A DNA stretch of 64,000 bases from Ectobius pallidus (GCA_964059195.1 CAXKWD010000003.1:19264606-19328605); one strand, 5' to 3'. Positions 33,215-44,579 are shown, numbered from the stretch's first letter. Translations and numbers: made by a program. Notes: generated from the sequence alone by a model not told the origin.

Positions 33215-33651
33215 TTAATCCGGATCTTCTCCTTGTTTAAGGCATTTAATTGGTGTTCCTTGTGGGAATATGAGATTACTCTGAGGATTGGTTTAATATT
33301 TTGTACTCGCTATAAGATCAGTCTCCTGTGAACTCAAGGCACCATCACTTGACAAAGTAATGGGAAAACTTTCCCAACTCCGAGCTTCGCTTCTGTAATC
33401 TAAACAACGCTATCGCCCTCTCTGACCCTTCTTCCAAGAGGAGCTTATCGCAGTGTTGTCACAGGAGAAATAATAATCATCAATAGGGCTGGGAAGTTCA
33501 TGAACTGTAAATCCCCTAAACAAGCAAGCATCAAAGAATCTCACATAAAAATATCCCGGCTAATCCTTTAATTACGATCAGATTAGATAGTAACTTATTG
33601 TACAAATGCAATAGATTGATATATAGTCAAATATATTTTGTTTATACAGAA
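33215..33651. other. intergenic, no recognised feature
   Basis: No gene or repeat end recognised. Confidence 0.4.
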
Positions 33652-34262
33652 TCTCTATATATATAAAAGGCTTTGTCCTGACTGACTGACTGACTGACTG
33701 ACTGACAGGAATCAACGTAGAGCCTAAACTATAACAGGTAGAGACTTGGAATTTTGACAGTACCTTCGTTTCATAATGTAGGTTCTCACTAAGAAAGGAT
33801 TTTGAAAAATTCTGATTTTAAATGCCAAAAATCAAATGTTTTTGAGAATACTTAATCCCTTCTTACACAGAATTATCGAATCCGAATCACATTTGACATT
33901 AAAAACATTTTGTTGCCAGTGGGTTTCAGATGGGTTTGGAATTAAATTAAATGGAAGTTTGACAATTACAGTTGGCTTTGTCTATTTTTGTCATACCTTC
34001 AAATAAAACTTTCGCGATCGCTTGAATGTTGTAAGCCCTAAATATGGTCAAACATTGTTTTATTTGGACGAAACTCACTATACAGGGGTTTTCTGGACCA
34101 AGGAACTCGAATCTGAGGTCGCTTTTACCAGGCGACGCAATCTAATCGTGGTATGTAGTCCACGTGATTTAGGTGTTAATAAATATAATGATTTAACTAT
34201 TATGCTCTTAATTGTTAATTTTTTAAATAATTATCGCGGCCGAAGCCGCGGGCACATGCTAG
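33652..34262 (+). mobile_element. non-autonomous Helitron, complete
   Basis: Starts TCTCTATATATATAAAAGGC after host A (33651) and ends with hairpin 'cgcggccgaagccgcggg' plus CTAG before host T (34263). (TGAC)n lies near the 5' end. 611 bp; same body as 4587-5231. No Rep/helicase. The open frame near 34022 belongs to the Helitron body, not a gene. Confidence 0.9.
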
Positions 34263-34298
34263 TCACACATATATATACATATATATATATATATTATA

Positions 34299-34825
34299 CA
34301 GGGTGTTAATGAAACACCGAATATTATACTTGTGTATAGAGGGGACATAGACAAGCAACTTTTATTAGGGGATCTTTGCTCTATGACGTAAAATGTGTAT
34401 GCTACAGGACATTAAAGTCAATATAATTTGGTGCTGATAAGTGAATATTGAAGCGAAATAGGGTTAACATTTTCATGAAGTTGACTTCATACCTTCTTAA
34501 TGATCGATGAAAACCTGATTCTTCATCATTCATCAACAGCTATATCTTAATTTAGAGTTTTCATAATCTGCAAAATTTACAGACTAATGACATGACTTGT
34601 CGCCACTGCAATGTTTATTTAATCATTGCTCCAGTGTTAACAACGAAGTTCCTTTGTTTTGCATTTTCTTTCCTCAAATGTTAGAAGCAGTGGCGGCCAT
34701 ACCCTGGGAGATTTTATGCAGTAACAGGAAAAATTGAATCCATAGAGCCAAAACCTTCTAATAAAAGTTGCTTGTCTAAGTCCCCTCTATACACAGATAA
34801 AATATTTCGGTGTTATTCATTAATG
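34299..34825. mobile_element. MITE H, copy 2 (right end cut)
   Basis: Begins CAGGGTGTTAATGAAACACC after TA and ends in 'cggtgttattcattaa' without the final bases. The body matches 24809-25358 throughout. Confidence 0.8.
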
Positions 34826-35559
34826 GACTAAAAAAAGTTTAAATTTGTTGTCACTGTACAACATGAAACATGTCCTTTAGATGAAAATATGTGTTTTTTG
34901 TATATTTTTGTCTGAAAATAACGAATCTGTAATTATTATTTTTGTTTACCATGTACAATTTTACAAAAATCCATATTTTTGCTTTTTAAGTAAATATGAG
35001 AAGTTTGTCTCCTACAAAAACGGTACGTAATGGACCATTTTGGTTTTGATATATGCATCAAGAATCTTTTGTTCATACAGAATCACATGGTTTCATATAA
35101 AGGACTGAAAAAAGTTCAAATTTGTTGGACAGTGTAATTTCATTTTTTATATACAAAATCGATTCAATTAATTCGTATACAAAAAAAAATCCCTTTAGGC
35201 AGGCCTACAGGCTGAGGTAGATTTCAAAGTGCTTTTGGTTTAATTTATTATCGCTGCGCAGCACTCTTCTTTTTTAGCCTTGGCATGGCAAACCCGCAGT
35301 AATAAGAACTGAATTCGGTAAAGAGGAAGAGCCTACAATCATTTGTTTTGACAACAAGAATAGGATATAATATTCTGGGAGGCCGTGCGCAAGATCAGCA
35401 ATGAATAAAATTAGCAAATCCGCTAAACAAGACAAAATTATGATATTATAATAATTCTTTTAAGTGTTATTATTTTCAAACATTAAAATCTCGCGTCATA
35501 TGAGAGCTATCAAGAAACTAGTTATTGATTTGTAGAGTACTCATCAAGAGCTTTTCAAC
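34826..35559. other. intergenic with short direct repeat
   Basis: 'ggactaaaaaaagtttaaat' at 34825 recurs as 'ggactgaaaaaagttcaaat' at 35102, about 277 bp apart. Otherwise unassigned. Confidence 0.4.
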
Positions 35560-35867
35560 GATACCCCACAAGACGTGGTTTCAAAAGTTTCTAATTTTCA
35601 TCCCCCCACCCCCACCCTCACTCGAACCCCCGAATCGTTGGTGTCACTGTGAACTCCATAGGGAGTACTCTAATTTATTCAAACAAAGTTTCCCTCTATA
35701 CTTCATAGGGGCCGAGATATACATTTTTAAAAATTTCAACCCCCTCCCCCGACCACCCCCTTGGGCCAATTTTGCTCATTAACGAATTTGTCCGAACTAT
35801 TGGGCCTAGGAATAACATATTAAAATTTGGTTCAAATATCTTCAAAATTACGGCCGCTATCGTGTAA

Positions 35868-35912
<45 letters not shown>

Positions 35913-36056
35913 TCACAAAAAAAATTTTTTTTGAACGGGCGGTGGTTTCGTACTTAGGGGAGCATGAAACGTAAAGATATGAAAGAATTTTTCGAAAATC
36001 ATGACATGGTATCCATTGCAATAGGTAGATTTTTCTTCGAAATCTACCTAATATCA
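35560..36056. repeat. dispersed repeat I, uninterrupted copy
   Basis: 'cccttgggccaattttgctc' to 'ggtagatttttcttcgaaat' matches 50700-51086 plus 52266-52312, which is split by an insertion. A (TA)n at about 35871-35907 sits where the other copy has a different short insert. Confidence 0.75.
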
Positions 36057-36469
36057 TAACTGAATTATATAAGTTCCTCTACCTCTTTTATAATATGTTA
36101 TGTATGATATTTTCTCCACGTACATGAAAATGAAGAGATTGTCGTTATCGCATCGCATCCCTGAAAGATATAGGCCTACAAACCAAATAAAACCTGATTA
36201 ATGTACTCATGTAACTTTCTTTACTTTAAGCATGGCCAACAATACACTGTATTCATTTCGCATTCTGATGTAGAATAAGAGGCCGTGAAAGATCGCGTAT
36301 TCAGTTGTTTTAAACCAGATTCAAAGCTTTATTTTTCACCAGGCAAACCTGAATTTCTGTAAACAGTGGGTGGCTTATAACTATCCTTCAGCGAATTTTT
36401 TTCGAAAAAATGCTAAACATAAAGTTTTAGCTCATGGTATAAGCACCCCATGTAAAAAAATTGAAGACA
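36057..36469. other. intergenic, no recognised feature
   Basis: Nothing recognised. Confidence 0.4.
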
Positions 36470-36800
36470 GGCGTTTGAGTCGTTTTCGAGAAAATCGCGA
36501 TAAAAGAAAATTTCTTCATGTAAAGTCCCCTTAAAAATAAGAGAAACCTGTCGCCAATCACCTTGTCACATCCTCAGAGGTACCTAACCCAAATACAAAA
36601 TTTTGTTTTCGTACGATTTTCCGTTCTGGAGCTAGGCTATTCACAGACACGCAAATACATAGCCTGTTTCCGAAAATAGTATTTTTGGATTTAGGAAACC
36701 TCAAAACGTGAATTTATGTTAACTTCGAATTTGGGTGCTGAAAACAATAATTCCTCTACATATAGAACCTATGTTACGGGCAGAGGAAGTAAAAATATTG
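36470..36800. repeat. dispersed repeat G, copy 2
   Basis: Aligns with 23420-23762 ('gttttcgagaaaatcgcgat', 'tggagctaggctattcacag'). Function unknown. Confidence 0.7.
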
Positions 36801-36864
36801 ACACAGTAAAATGAAAATAATACATTTGGTTTATATCGAAATTAAGTGTAAAAAAACTTTAAAG

Positions 36865-37395
36865 TTACCGAGCGGGGTGGCCGAGATGGTAACGTCTTGG
36901 ACTCGCATTCTGGAGGTCCCAGGTTCAAATCCCGGGGCCGGCCAATTTGACATAGGTTTTTTCATGGCATCCCCAGTCGTAAAGTCTAAATACTAATTGG
37001 ACATTTACATACCACGAATCATCCTCACCATTTCATCTGGTATCATATCCATTTCAATTAATATCAGTTGAAATTTACTCCATTAAATACACCGACAACA
37101 CAAACAATTGACAAGCAATAGTTCCATATCCTACCCTACTCTACAGACACAGATCTCGAACTCCTGATATAATTAAGGAATCGCGCACAATGTGCATTAT
37201 CTTAACCTAAGACTTAACCTACTGACAAACACCCAGTCCTGAATCCGGGAAAGGGATTTTTCACTACTGAAAAATCCCCGAGCCGCCGGAGTGGAAGGCA
37301 GGCGCGCTACCGACTCACCCACGACGACATAGCCTCGAAGCTAAAAGGACTATAAAAACAGCTAAAATAATAATATTAATAATAATAATAAAATA
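36865..37395 (+). mobile_element. SINE-A, full head, split by SINE-E
   Basis: Best head in the window: 'gggtggccgagatggtaacg' (A box) and 'caggttcaaatcccggggcc' (B box), Leu/Ser tRNA-like. The body runs to 'aactcctgatat' at 37155, then is interrupted, and resumes at 'atagcctcgaagctaaaagg' (about 37328) with a (TAA)n tail to 37395. Confidence 0.9.
37156..37327 (-). mobile_element. SINE-E nested in SINE-A
   Basis: The minus strand begins 'gtgggtgagtcggtagcgcg' (A box), then 'ctcggggatttttcagtagt', then 'cccggattcaggactgggtg'. The flanks 'gatata' and 'gacata' may be the worn target duplication. It is younger than the SINE-A that it splits. Confidence 0.75.
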
Positions 37396-37399
37396 ATTT

Positions 37400-38277
37400 C
37401 AAGTTTCTATGAGTAGCCTAGTAGTTTACAAAGCCCTTTCAATACTTCGTTCGTCCTAATTATCTATCATGTTGGGTGAAACAATTGCCTATCAAAATTG
37501 ACTTATTTGTCAAGATGTAGCACCTGTCACGTTTATAAAACAAGTCTTCCATTGACATATCTGCATTGCTGTAATATAACCGCATGAGCAAGTTTACGCC
37601 GTTTATTTCCATTAGAAAGCATTGTTGTGTTAGAAGAAGTTTGAGGGAAGTGATATTAAATTATGAAGCATTACGGTGCGAATATTTGGCTCACAGTTTG
37701 TGGATTATATCATGAATTCTGTATGAGCCACAATCTGTGTGTGTTGTTTTTGAAAGTTGTTTAAATAAAATAGAGACGTGCCAGGCAGCCAACCTCACTG
37801 CACAAGTTTTGTCACTCAGACGAGAAGAGAAAAACTTTTTTTGAATTTTAAATTACATTGCAGTGAGAAGAATACATCAACTGCCTGATATTCTGATGCT
37901 ATTTAGTGACATAGAATTCTTGAAGCTTTCAACCGTTGCTTTTATATACAATGCTTACCTTTGTGGCAACTGTTTCCCTGAAATGCATAGAATATTAGCT
38001 TTCCTTTGTTATCGACAATGACTGTAGTTTGTCGTATGTTTTTTTTATACTCGCTGGCGTAGGTGGCCATGCCAATAAGTTCATGTATTCTCTACTATAA
38101 AGAGAACTGTTTTGTAAAAGAGGATTTATATCGGATATCCTGGAAATAACTCAATATGGGATAATCATTTTTCGTAGAAGACCTTAATATATCCCTTTTC
38201 TTATAACTAGGGGATCAGAATTTATTTATAGAGAAAACTCAAGACCTGGATTCTGACTATTCGTTGCGGCAGGTTGC
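37400..38277. other. intergenic, no recognised feature
   Basis: No repeat end or domain recognised. Confidence 0.4.
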
Positions 38278-39153
38278 TAACAGTTGCTAACTTTACCCCC
38301 CCATTGTTCAGTCTACCAAGCAGAACTATTAGCAATTTTAAAAGCAATTGAATGGTGCAATATACATAATAGCCGAGCAAGAATATTCAGCGATTCACAA
38401 GCCGCGCTTCTCTCTATTAAAAACAAATATAATCTACACAACATTGCAGTCAACATCAGAAGTCAACTACGTAAATCCGAACACATATGCCTTACCTGGA
38501 TACGAGGCCACTCCGGTACTGAAGGCAACGAGAGAGCAGACGAACTCGCCAAAACAGCAGCACAATCAACGGCAGCCCCATCATACACCCTATGTCCAAT
38601 CTCTCACCTCAAAATGAAACTTCGAGAAGAGGGTATCCACAGATGGAACAACATATGGAAATCAACCACTTGCGGAAGGACTATCAAAGAACTCTTTTTT
38701 CCCAATGTTTCTGACCGCCTAAAAAGTACACTCATGAAACCAAACTTTATTCTGACACAATTTTTATCCGGCCACGGAAAATTTGGCGAGTACTTCCAAA
38801 GATTTCATATCAAGACAGATAGCAATATATACGAGTGCATATGTGGTGACCGTCTTCAGAATGCCAAACATCTTATGTTCACTTGCCCAGTTTTTCAAAC
38901 AAAAAGATTAGATCTTGAACTACATTTAGACAAGTGCAGTGCAAATTTTCAATTTCCGCTTAACGGAGAAATTTTCACTAGAAAATGTTATTTGTCATTC
39001 ACAGCATTTTTAGAATATGTGTTTAAGAGACTGTGAATGTATCTTCCTGAACTTTAGATCTACACAGGAAACCTCAATTGACTAAATATAGCCCTAACAT
39101 ACTTATTGTAAACTAGGGCTCACTCAATGGAGATTAAATAATAATAATAATAA
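38278..39153 (+). mobile_element. non-LTR retrotransposon 3' end: RNase H and zinc knuckle
   Basis: A clean 250-residue frame (38284-39036) covers a type I RNase H domain: E14 in YQAEL, D37 in FSDSQAAL, and H76...D86 in GHSGTEGNERADELAK. The first catalytic aspartate is missing because the element is 5'-truncated (the TTG used as start is not real). A zinc-binding group C185-x-C187...H196-x4-C201 follows near the C-terminus. The 3' end has a short UTR and a (TAA)n tail. RNase H plus a C-terminal knuckle points to an R1/Jockey-type element. The open frame suggests recent insertion. Confidence 0.88.
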
Positions 39154-39176
39154 TGTAAAGCCACCTTTATTAATGA

Positions 39177-39903
39177 CTAGCAGGTGCCCGCGGCTTCGCC
39201 CACGATAATTAATCCAAATATTAAACATTTAGAGCATGATAATTAAAACATATTTATTAACACTTACACGCGAAACATTCACAAGCCTAAACTAGTCGAT
39301 TAATATTTAACGAAAGAACTAAAAATCCGGCTTTGGAGTGAATTCCAAGATTGAAAGCGCAGCTTGGGAAAAACGATATAAGATTAGAGTTCTTTGGCCC
39401 AGAAAACCCCTGCATAGTGAGTTCCGTCCAAATCTATTAATGTTTGCCCGTTTAGGTCTACATTCATTATCCCTCTTCCGTCTATGTTCAAAATTTATTT
39501 CAGATGACTGCGGGCCTTGGCATTATAAACGAACGAATTGACCAGGGTGTGCTCAGCGATCGATAGTGACATGGGGTATTTTGAAAAAAATCGCGATGCT
39601 TTTATTTCCGAGTTACGACTGAAAAAAAGTCAAAACCGCCTGCAAGTAATTGATTTGACAATTGAAAGCATTACCGAAAAATGATGCTTCTATAGCTAAA
39701 AAATACACGTTTTCTTCCAGTTTTTCACTCATAACTCGCGAACGAAAGCTAAAATTAAAAATCCGGCTTCAAGGTGCATTCGTCCACACTTCAGTCCATC
39801 AATGTTCAATTTCAGATCTTTGCGTGCAGTAGATTTTGCTGGGCATCGCGCAAAGAGAGACACACAAACAAACAGATAAACACTTCCTCTTATTATTTAA
39901 CGA
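39177..39903 (-). mobile_element. non-autonomous Helitron, minus strand
   Basis: On the plus strand it starts CTAG then 'caggtgcccgcggcttcgcc', the reverse of a Helitron hairpin end, after host A (39176). The other end reads 'ttatttaacga' before host T (39904), i.e. a 5' TCGTTAAATA. The body shares segments with 44580-44890 and 60841-61537 ('ttcgtccaaatctatta'-like words). The 67-residue frame inside is not a gene. Confidence 0.75.
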
Positions 39904-39964
39904 TTATTTTTCATAATCTTAAAAGGTCCAGAAATGACTTGCAGTGTTAACATAGGCCTAAGTA

Positions 39965-40515
39965 CAAGGTGACACAAAAAAACGGGAACTTTTTAACATC
40001 CAATAACTTAATAAAACCAAGAGTGATGGAAGAAAACATTTTATTCATAGTACTTAAAATCTTAAAACTTGCCATTTAAGAAACCGATGGAAGCTGTGCG
40101 AGAATTGTTGGGTAACCGTGTGATCTCAAGATTCGGCAACTTTCCCTGGCCCCCTAGATCGCCAGATTTGTCTGTTTGTGATTTTTCTTGTGGGGCTATC
40201 TCAAGAGTAAAGTGTACACGACTCGACCAAGAACTCTAGATGAGTTATAACAGAAAATTCGTGATGAAATTCACAGTATCCCAGCTGCGATGTTGCAGCG
40301 GCCAATGAGGAAACTCAACAGCAGATTTCAAGAATGCATTCGTACAGGAGGACGCCATCTAAAGGAAGTAATTTTTAAAAAAATGATAAATTCCATTAGT
40401 GTTTCTTAAACGGCAAGTTTTAAGGTTTCAATTACTACGAATAAAATGTTTTCTTCTATCATTTTTTGTTTTATTATTGGATGTTAAAAAGTTCCCGTTT
40501 TTTTGTGTCACCTTG
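39965..40515. mobile_element. Tc1/mariner-superfamily element with 120-bp TIRs and dead transposase
   Basis: Ends CAAGGTGACACAAAAAAACG inverted, TA on both sides (39963-39964, 40516-40517). Arms of about 120 bp (39965-40084, 40397-40515). Between them, plus-strand fragments read WPPRSPDLSVCDF, then after a one-base frameshift FLWGYLKSKVYTTRP, then a TAA stop, then AAMLQRPMRKLNSRFQECIR. This is the C-terminal block of an IS630/Tc1-mariner-type transposase common in insects. The element is deleted internally and dead. Confidence 0.85.
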
Positions 40516-40517
40516 TA

Positions 40518-40975
40518 CTTTCGTTAAATTACTGTAGAATGTGAATTATGATTTTGGTCGTTTGAGAGAAGTTAAAAGAAACATTGATCTTTAGTCAGGG
40601 GAGGGATGGTCTTGCATTTCGTTTCCTAGAACAATCCATGTTTTATTGGGTGGTCGTTAGAGAGGGGTGGACGTCAATAAAAATTTACAGTAGGCCTATT
40701 TAGAAGTTCAATGCAGAATGTTGGTTTCGTCATGAAAGGGGAAGTCTGTTAATTCCATGCAGCCATTTACAGTCTGGAACGCAGACAGACATCGCAGTAG
40801 GCTATGACAACATTATCCATAACTTCCTCTGGAATTTCAAGCATGGTGCATGCAATTCCTCCTAATCTACTTCAGCACCATTACTTTAATGCTAAAGTAG
40901 TTTCAATGTCAGCCACTCCACTAAATTTCTGTAATAATTATCTGATAGCCTTCCTGAATTTCTCACCTTTGTACT
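40518..40975. other. intergenic, no recognised feature
   Basis: Nothing recognised. Confidence 0.4.
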
Positions 40976-42890
40976 TACCTACTCAATGACAATAGATAAT
41001 TTCTCAGCAAGCTAAAGGAATATTATTTATTTTATGGAACCCGAAGGTTCATTGCCGCGCTTACCTGAGTCCGCCATTCAACCCTATTCTGTGCTAACTC
41101 CATCCAATCAGCCCTAGCAATTCCTACTTCCCTTAAATCCACTCGAAGATTGTCCTCCCATCTACGTCTAGGTCTTCCGCGTGGTCTTTTCCCTTCGGGT
41201 CACGCGGTCAATACTTTTGAGATATGTCTTTCCTCCCCATGCATGCAACGTGTCCAGCCCATTTCATCCTTCACGGTTTAATTACTCTTATTATATCCGG
41301 TGAAGAGTACAGGCACTGCCTTCTAAATCTTACAAGCCATGCTGCTTGAAATCTGGCAACACAGGAGGTAGTCCTATCTGTGGTGGTCTGTGGGAAGCAT
41401 TTGAATACGTTTATATTGCAGATAATTTTCTTCATCACAAATGCTGACTTTATTTAGGCCAAATCAGTAGGCCTATATTACATAGCCTATACTCGTGATG
41501 TGCATAATAACGTAACGTGCGGTGACTCCACATATCTGAAGGAATTCGTAGTTTTCAGTGTCTCCTCATTATACGTTATGATGTCGCGTTTTTTCTTATT
41601 TTATTGGTAATAACCTCACTTATCCTGTTAGGCCTACGAGCTCTGTTATTTGACCCACAACAGAGTCATATTTTATTAAGCTACTACACTTCTCTGGGTC
41701 ATTTTGTACCACCACTGAACTAGTTTTCTCAGGTAGGCTATAATATAACCTAGAACACTGATATCTATCTTCTTGTCACATGCACTTTATGGAAGACTGT
41801 GCCCATGACTGTCACTGAAAATAATAACTTTGCCTGATTCCTTGGAAGCACTCGGCTTTCCGTTATTTGCTGTCTAAAAATCATCCATTCGTTATGCTTG
41901 GCTCCAGTGGTGAACTGTGTTGATTCACCAGATTAAGGTTTGAATCCCGTTCATTGGCTTCACCAAACTGTAGGAAAACGCTGAATCGATTTTCTAGTAG
42001 TAATATTGGGAGAATAGGAGATTGCATATACTACGATTTGGCGTCTACCAGATTGAGATGAATTAGGCCTACTGTGAGCAGCTTGATATTTTGATAAAAG
42101 TTCATACCAGTAAAAGTGACTATGTTTCTCTTCAATTCTTCTTTAATACCAGCCAATTCTTCCTGAAGGACACTAATATCATACCGTACCTCTTTCTTGT
42201 ATTCGTTTGTAGATGGTAATAGCTGATGAACATGAAAATATTCTATGAGAAACTATTCTCTGGTGTACTCAATTAGAGGTGACGGTGTATATAAATATCT
42301 CATTTTGTACACGGTTTTTACCTTCTCTATGCTCTCCAGTTGCTCTTCAGGTGTGTCCAGATGTTCTCTAAACCATAGGCGATGATGACTGGGATTACTT
42401 TAAGCTGAAATATGCTTAATTTGCGATGATTCTGATGGAGTTCGTTGCTTTATTTACGGCATGTTGATAGCCGATAGGACTACCGATGCGATGTTTCCAG
42501 ATTTAACAACATGGCTTGTAAGAAATAAAGAAGGCAGTGGTACAGGTCATGAAGCTCGTCGTTATGCAATTTTCTCCAGTCCTCATTTTCATCTCTCTTA
42601 GGCCTAAATATTTTCCAAAGCCCCCTGTTTTCCAACACTCTCAGACTATGTTCTTCCCGATCAATAAGTGGCCGTGTCTCACATCCATATAATAGAGCCG
42701 GCAGGATAATAGTCTTATAAATATTAATTTTTAGATTTATGGACAGAATACGAGAAGACAAGAGTTTCTGAACTGCATTTCCTGATCTGAGCCGCGTCAT
42801 AATAAATAACATTATGCAAACGTGTGGAAATCTTCCGGCAGAAACCTTCATTGTTTTCAAGCCACTTGATTCAAATTTGTCCAAGCATAA
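40976..42890 (-). pseudogene. non-LTR retrotransposon 3' end, split by a 1.2-kb element
   Basis: Minus strand. 42480-42884 reads NIYKTIILPALLYGCE and DREEHSLRVLENR (RT thumb region), and 41036-41313 the downstream C-terminal part and 3' UTR. The same sequence is continuous at 21165-21700, where 'ggtgaagagtattggtcatg' spans the breakpoint. Here 'ggtgaagagta' and 'caggtcatgaagc' are separated by 1226 bp. Additional frame breaks show decay. Confidence 0.82.
41314..42539. mobile_element. 1226-bp element with CACTGCC ends nested in LINE
   Basis: Inverted ends CACTGCCTTCT, extending imperfectly for about 65 bp ('cttacaagccatg', 'ggtagtcctatc'). A perfect 7-bp duplication GTACAGG lies at 41307-41313 and 42540-42546. 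Removing it restores the LINE. The same end occurs at 31455. No transposase frame was recognised. 41895-41965 holds a tRNA-like B-box word, 'aaggtttgaatcccg'. Confidence 0.85.
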
Positions 42891-42945
42891 GATTCATAAA
42901 GTACAGAATAAAGTTAATACTAAAAATTATAATTTTTTTAAAATT

Positions 42946-43507
42946 CAGCTGTGTTTATACTCCTTTTAGCTAAGAGGCCACATCAGGAGTTCGGGATGAA
43001 TCTATTCAGTAGGGTAGGCCATGGAACTATTGATTGTTAATTGGTGTATTTTTTATTATTATTGAATTTCCAGAAGTACAGAACTCAGTTTACCAGCTGG
43101 AGTATTACGGTTATAGATTAAACATATATACAGAGTATACAGTAGACTATATATACATAATACAATGTTGAAAATACACTGTTCATGAATCTTGAAACTA
43201 CTTTATAACATTGCTTATTTAAGAAGAGACGGTATATCGGTGTAGTAAAGTCAAAATTAAAAAAGAAATTAAATATAGCATTAACTGATATTGGTGCATT
43301 TTTATGGAGTAAATTTAAACTGATATTAATTTAAATGGATATGATACAAGATGAAATGGTGAGATGATTCATGGTATGCAAATATCCAATTCAGCATTTG
43401 CCTTTACGACTGGGGAAACCATGAAAAAAAAACCCATGTTAATTTGTCCGGCTACGGAATTTGAACCTGGGACCTCCCGAGTCCGAGACGTTACCATCTC
43501 GGCCATC
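42946..43507 (-). mobile_element. SINE-A, minus strand, with internal insertion
   Basis: Left end 'cagctgtgtttatactcctt'; right end is the head 'gacgttaccatctcggccat' on plus. A segment of about 240 bp (about 43052-43290) between the two halves of 'ggtgtattt...atggagtaaattt' is extra; its ends are not clear TIRs. Confidence 0.8.
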
Positions 43508-43760
43508 CGGGTTCAATGCCCGGCCGGGTCGGGGATTTTAACAGAGATGTAAAGTTTCCTTCCTGGGTCAGGACTGGGTGTTGTGTCTTCGTTTCCATCC
43601 CGCGAAAGGAACTGGCCACCCTGTGCCGTATCATCCGGCCTGGTGTCCCTCGGTCGGGCCGTGGGCCTCCCTTTTCGGCTCTGACCCAGGGCAGGACGGG
43701 CTCTGGGCCGAACACTTCATCGTCATCGCACTCAAATAAACTTGATTCTGTTAATCTCAG
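43508..43760 (+). mobile_element. SINE-E, 5'-truncated, GC-rich body
   Basis: Begins at the B box 'gggttcaatgcccggccggg' right next to the SINE-A head, then 'tcctgggtcaggactgggtg' and the GC-rich 'cctcggtcgggccgtgggcc'. Overlapping frames on both strands are by-products. It is the most GC-rich stretch in the window. Confidence 0.7.
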
Positions 43761-44199
43761 AAAAGACAAACATAAATATCATGGTAAAAATAATCATCAT
43801 ATAAACGAACTATCTGTAAGATTGAAAAATTCAAAATACTGTTTACATACTTTATCCATTATAATGTTTAACCCTAGTAGGTGTCTGTGACAACGCTAGA
43901 TGTTTTACTTCAATAACTCACTTCGCTCTTTGGGGGCGGAGCTGAGGTTCTCGGGAAAGGTTTTTTAAAAGATCTATGAGAGAATGAGTGCGTGTATTTA
44001 GTCTGCTGTATTGGCTAAATATTTTGTTTACGTAGATTTCATATCCTATCTATGTAAATAATCAATTTACGACCGGCAAAATCATAGAAAGACACAAGTA
44101 AAAATGCGAGAATTTGTCTACGAGTTATGATTAAAGAATATAAATTATGAAATTTCTTTAACAGATGTTAATTGGATTTAATTATTATGAACCTTAGAC

Positions 44200-44243
44200 T
44201 TCAGAATGCGAGTCCAAAACGTTACTATCTCGACCACCCCGTT
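44200..44243 (-). mobile_element. isolated SINE-A head fragment
   Basis: The minus strand reads 'gggtggtcgagatagtaacg', the A-box half of the SINE-A head, followed by 'gactcgcattctg'. The rest of the SINE is absent. Confidence 0.75.
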
Positions 44244-44467
44244 AGCTTTACGGAAATAATTATTTCTAATCTTTCACAGCCCTACGTGAACACTGTGTGA
44301 TAATTCCGTTGCCATGGAAACCGAGTCGTTTTTCGGGAGTTTTTAGGGCTAAAAATTAAAAAAATAAGCTTTTTGGTATTTTCCTGTGGTTTACAGCATA
44401 AATATATGTGTACCAAATTTCAAGTTTCTAGCTCATCCCTGGAAGTGGGCAAAAATTAATGTCAGTG

Positions 44468-44541
44468 AGTGAGTAAGTGAGTGAGAGTGAGTGAGTGAGT
44501 CAGTCAGTCAGTCAGTCAGTCAGTCAGTCAGTCAGTCAGTC
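44468..44541. repeat. (GAGT)n/(CAGT)n microsatellite
   Basis: Runs of GTGA-type units followed by about ten CAGT units, at the end of the probable Helitron. Confidence 0.95.
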
Positions 44542-44579
44542 ATGTGACTTTATATTATAGGGATAAATTTATTGAACAG

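Larger units (their letters stand above)
43874..44563 (-). mobile_element. probable Helitron, minus strand, containing SINE-A head
   Basis: The left end 'ctagtaggtgtctgtgacaa' resembles the other minus-strand Helitron ends (ctagcaggtgcccgcgg), but the host base before it is C, not A. The right end 'tatattatagggat' gives a 5' TCCCTATAATATAA. Repeated (CAGT)n and (GAGT)n at 44468-44541 sit where other Helitrons have (TGAC)n. A SINE-A head fragment lies at 44200-44243. Confidence 0.55.

Noticed and set aside
38284..38286. TTG as a true start codon of the RNase H protein
   Set aside because: The frame begins inside the RNase H domain and lacks its first catalytic Asp, so it is a 5' truncation, not a start.
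41890..41965. tRNA gene inside the 1.2-kb element
   Set aside because: Only a B-box-like word is convincing; the A box and stems do not form.
43508..43890. GC-rich open frames on both strands as a host gene
   Set aside because: They coincide with the SINE-E body, show no domain and overlap each other.
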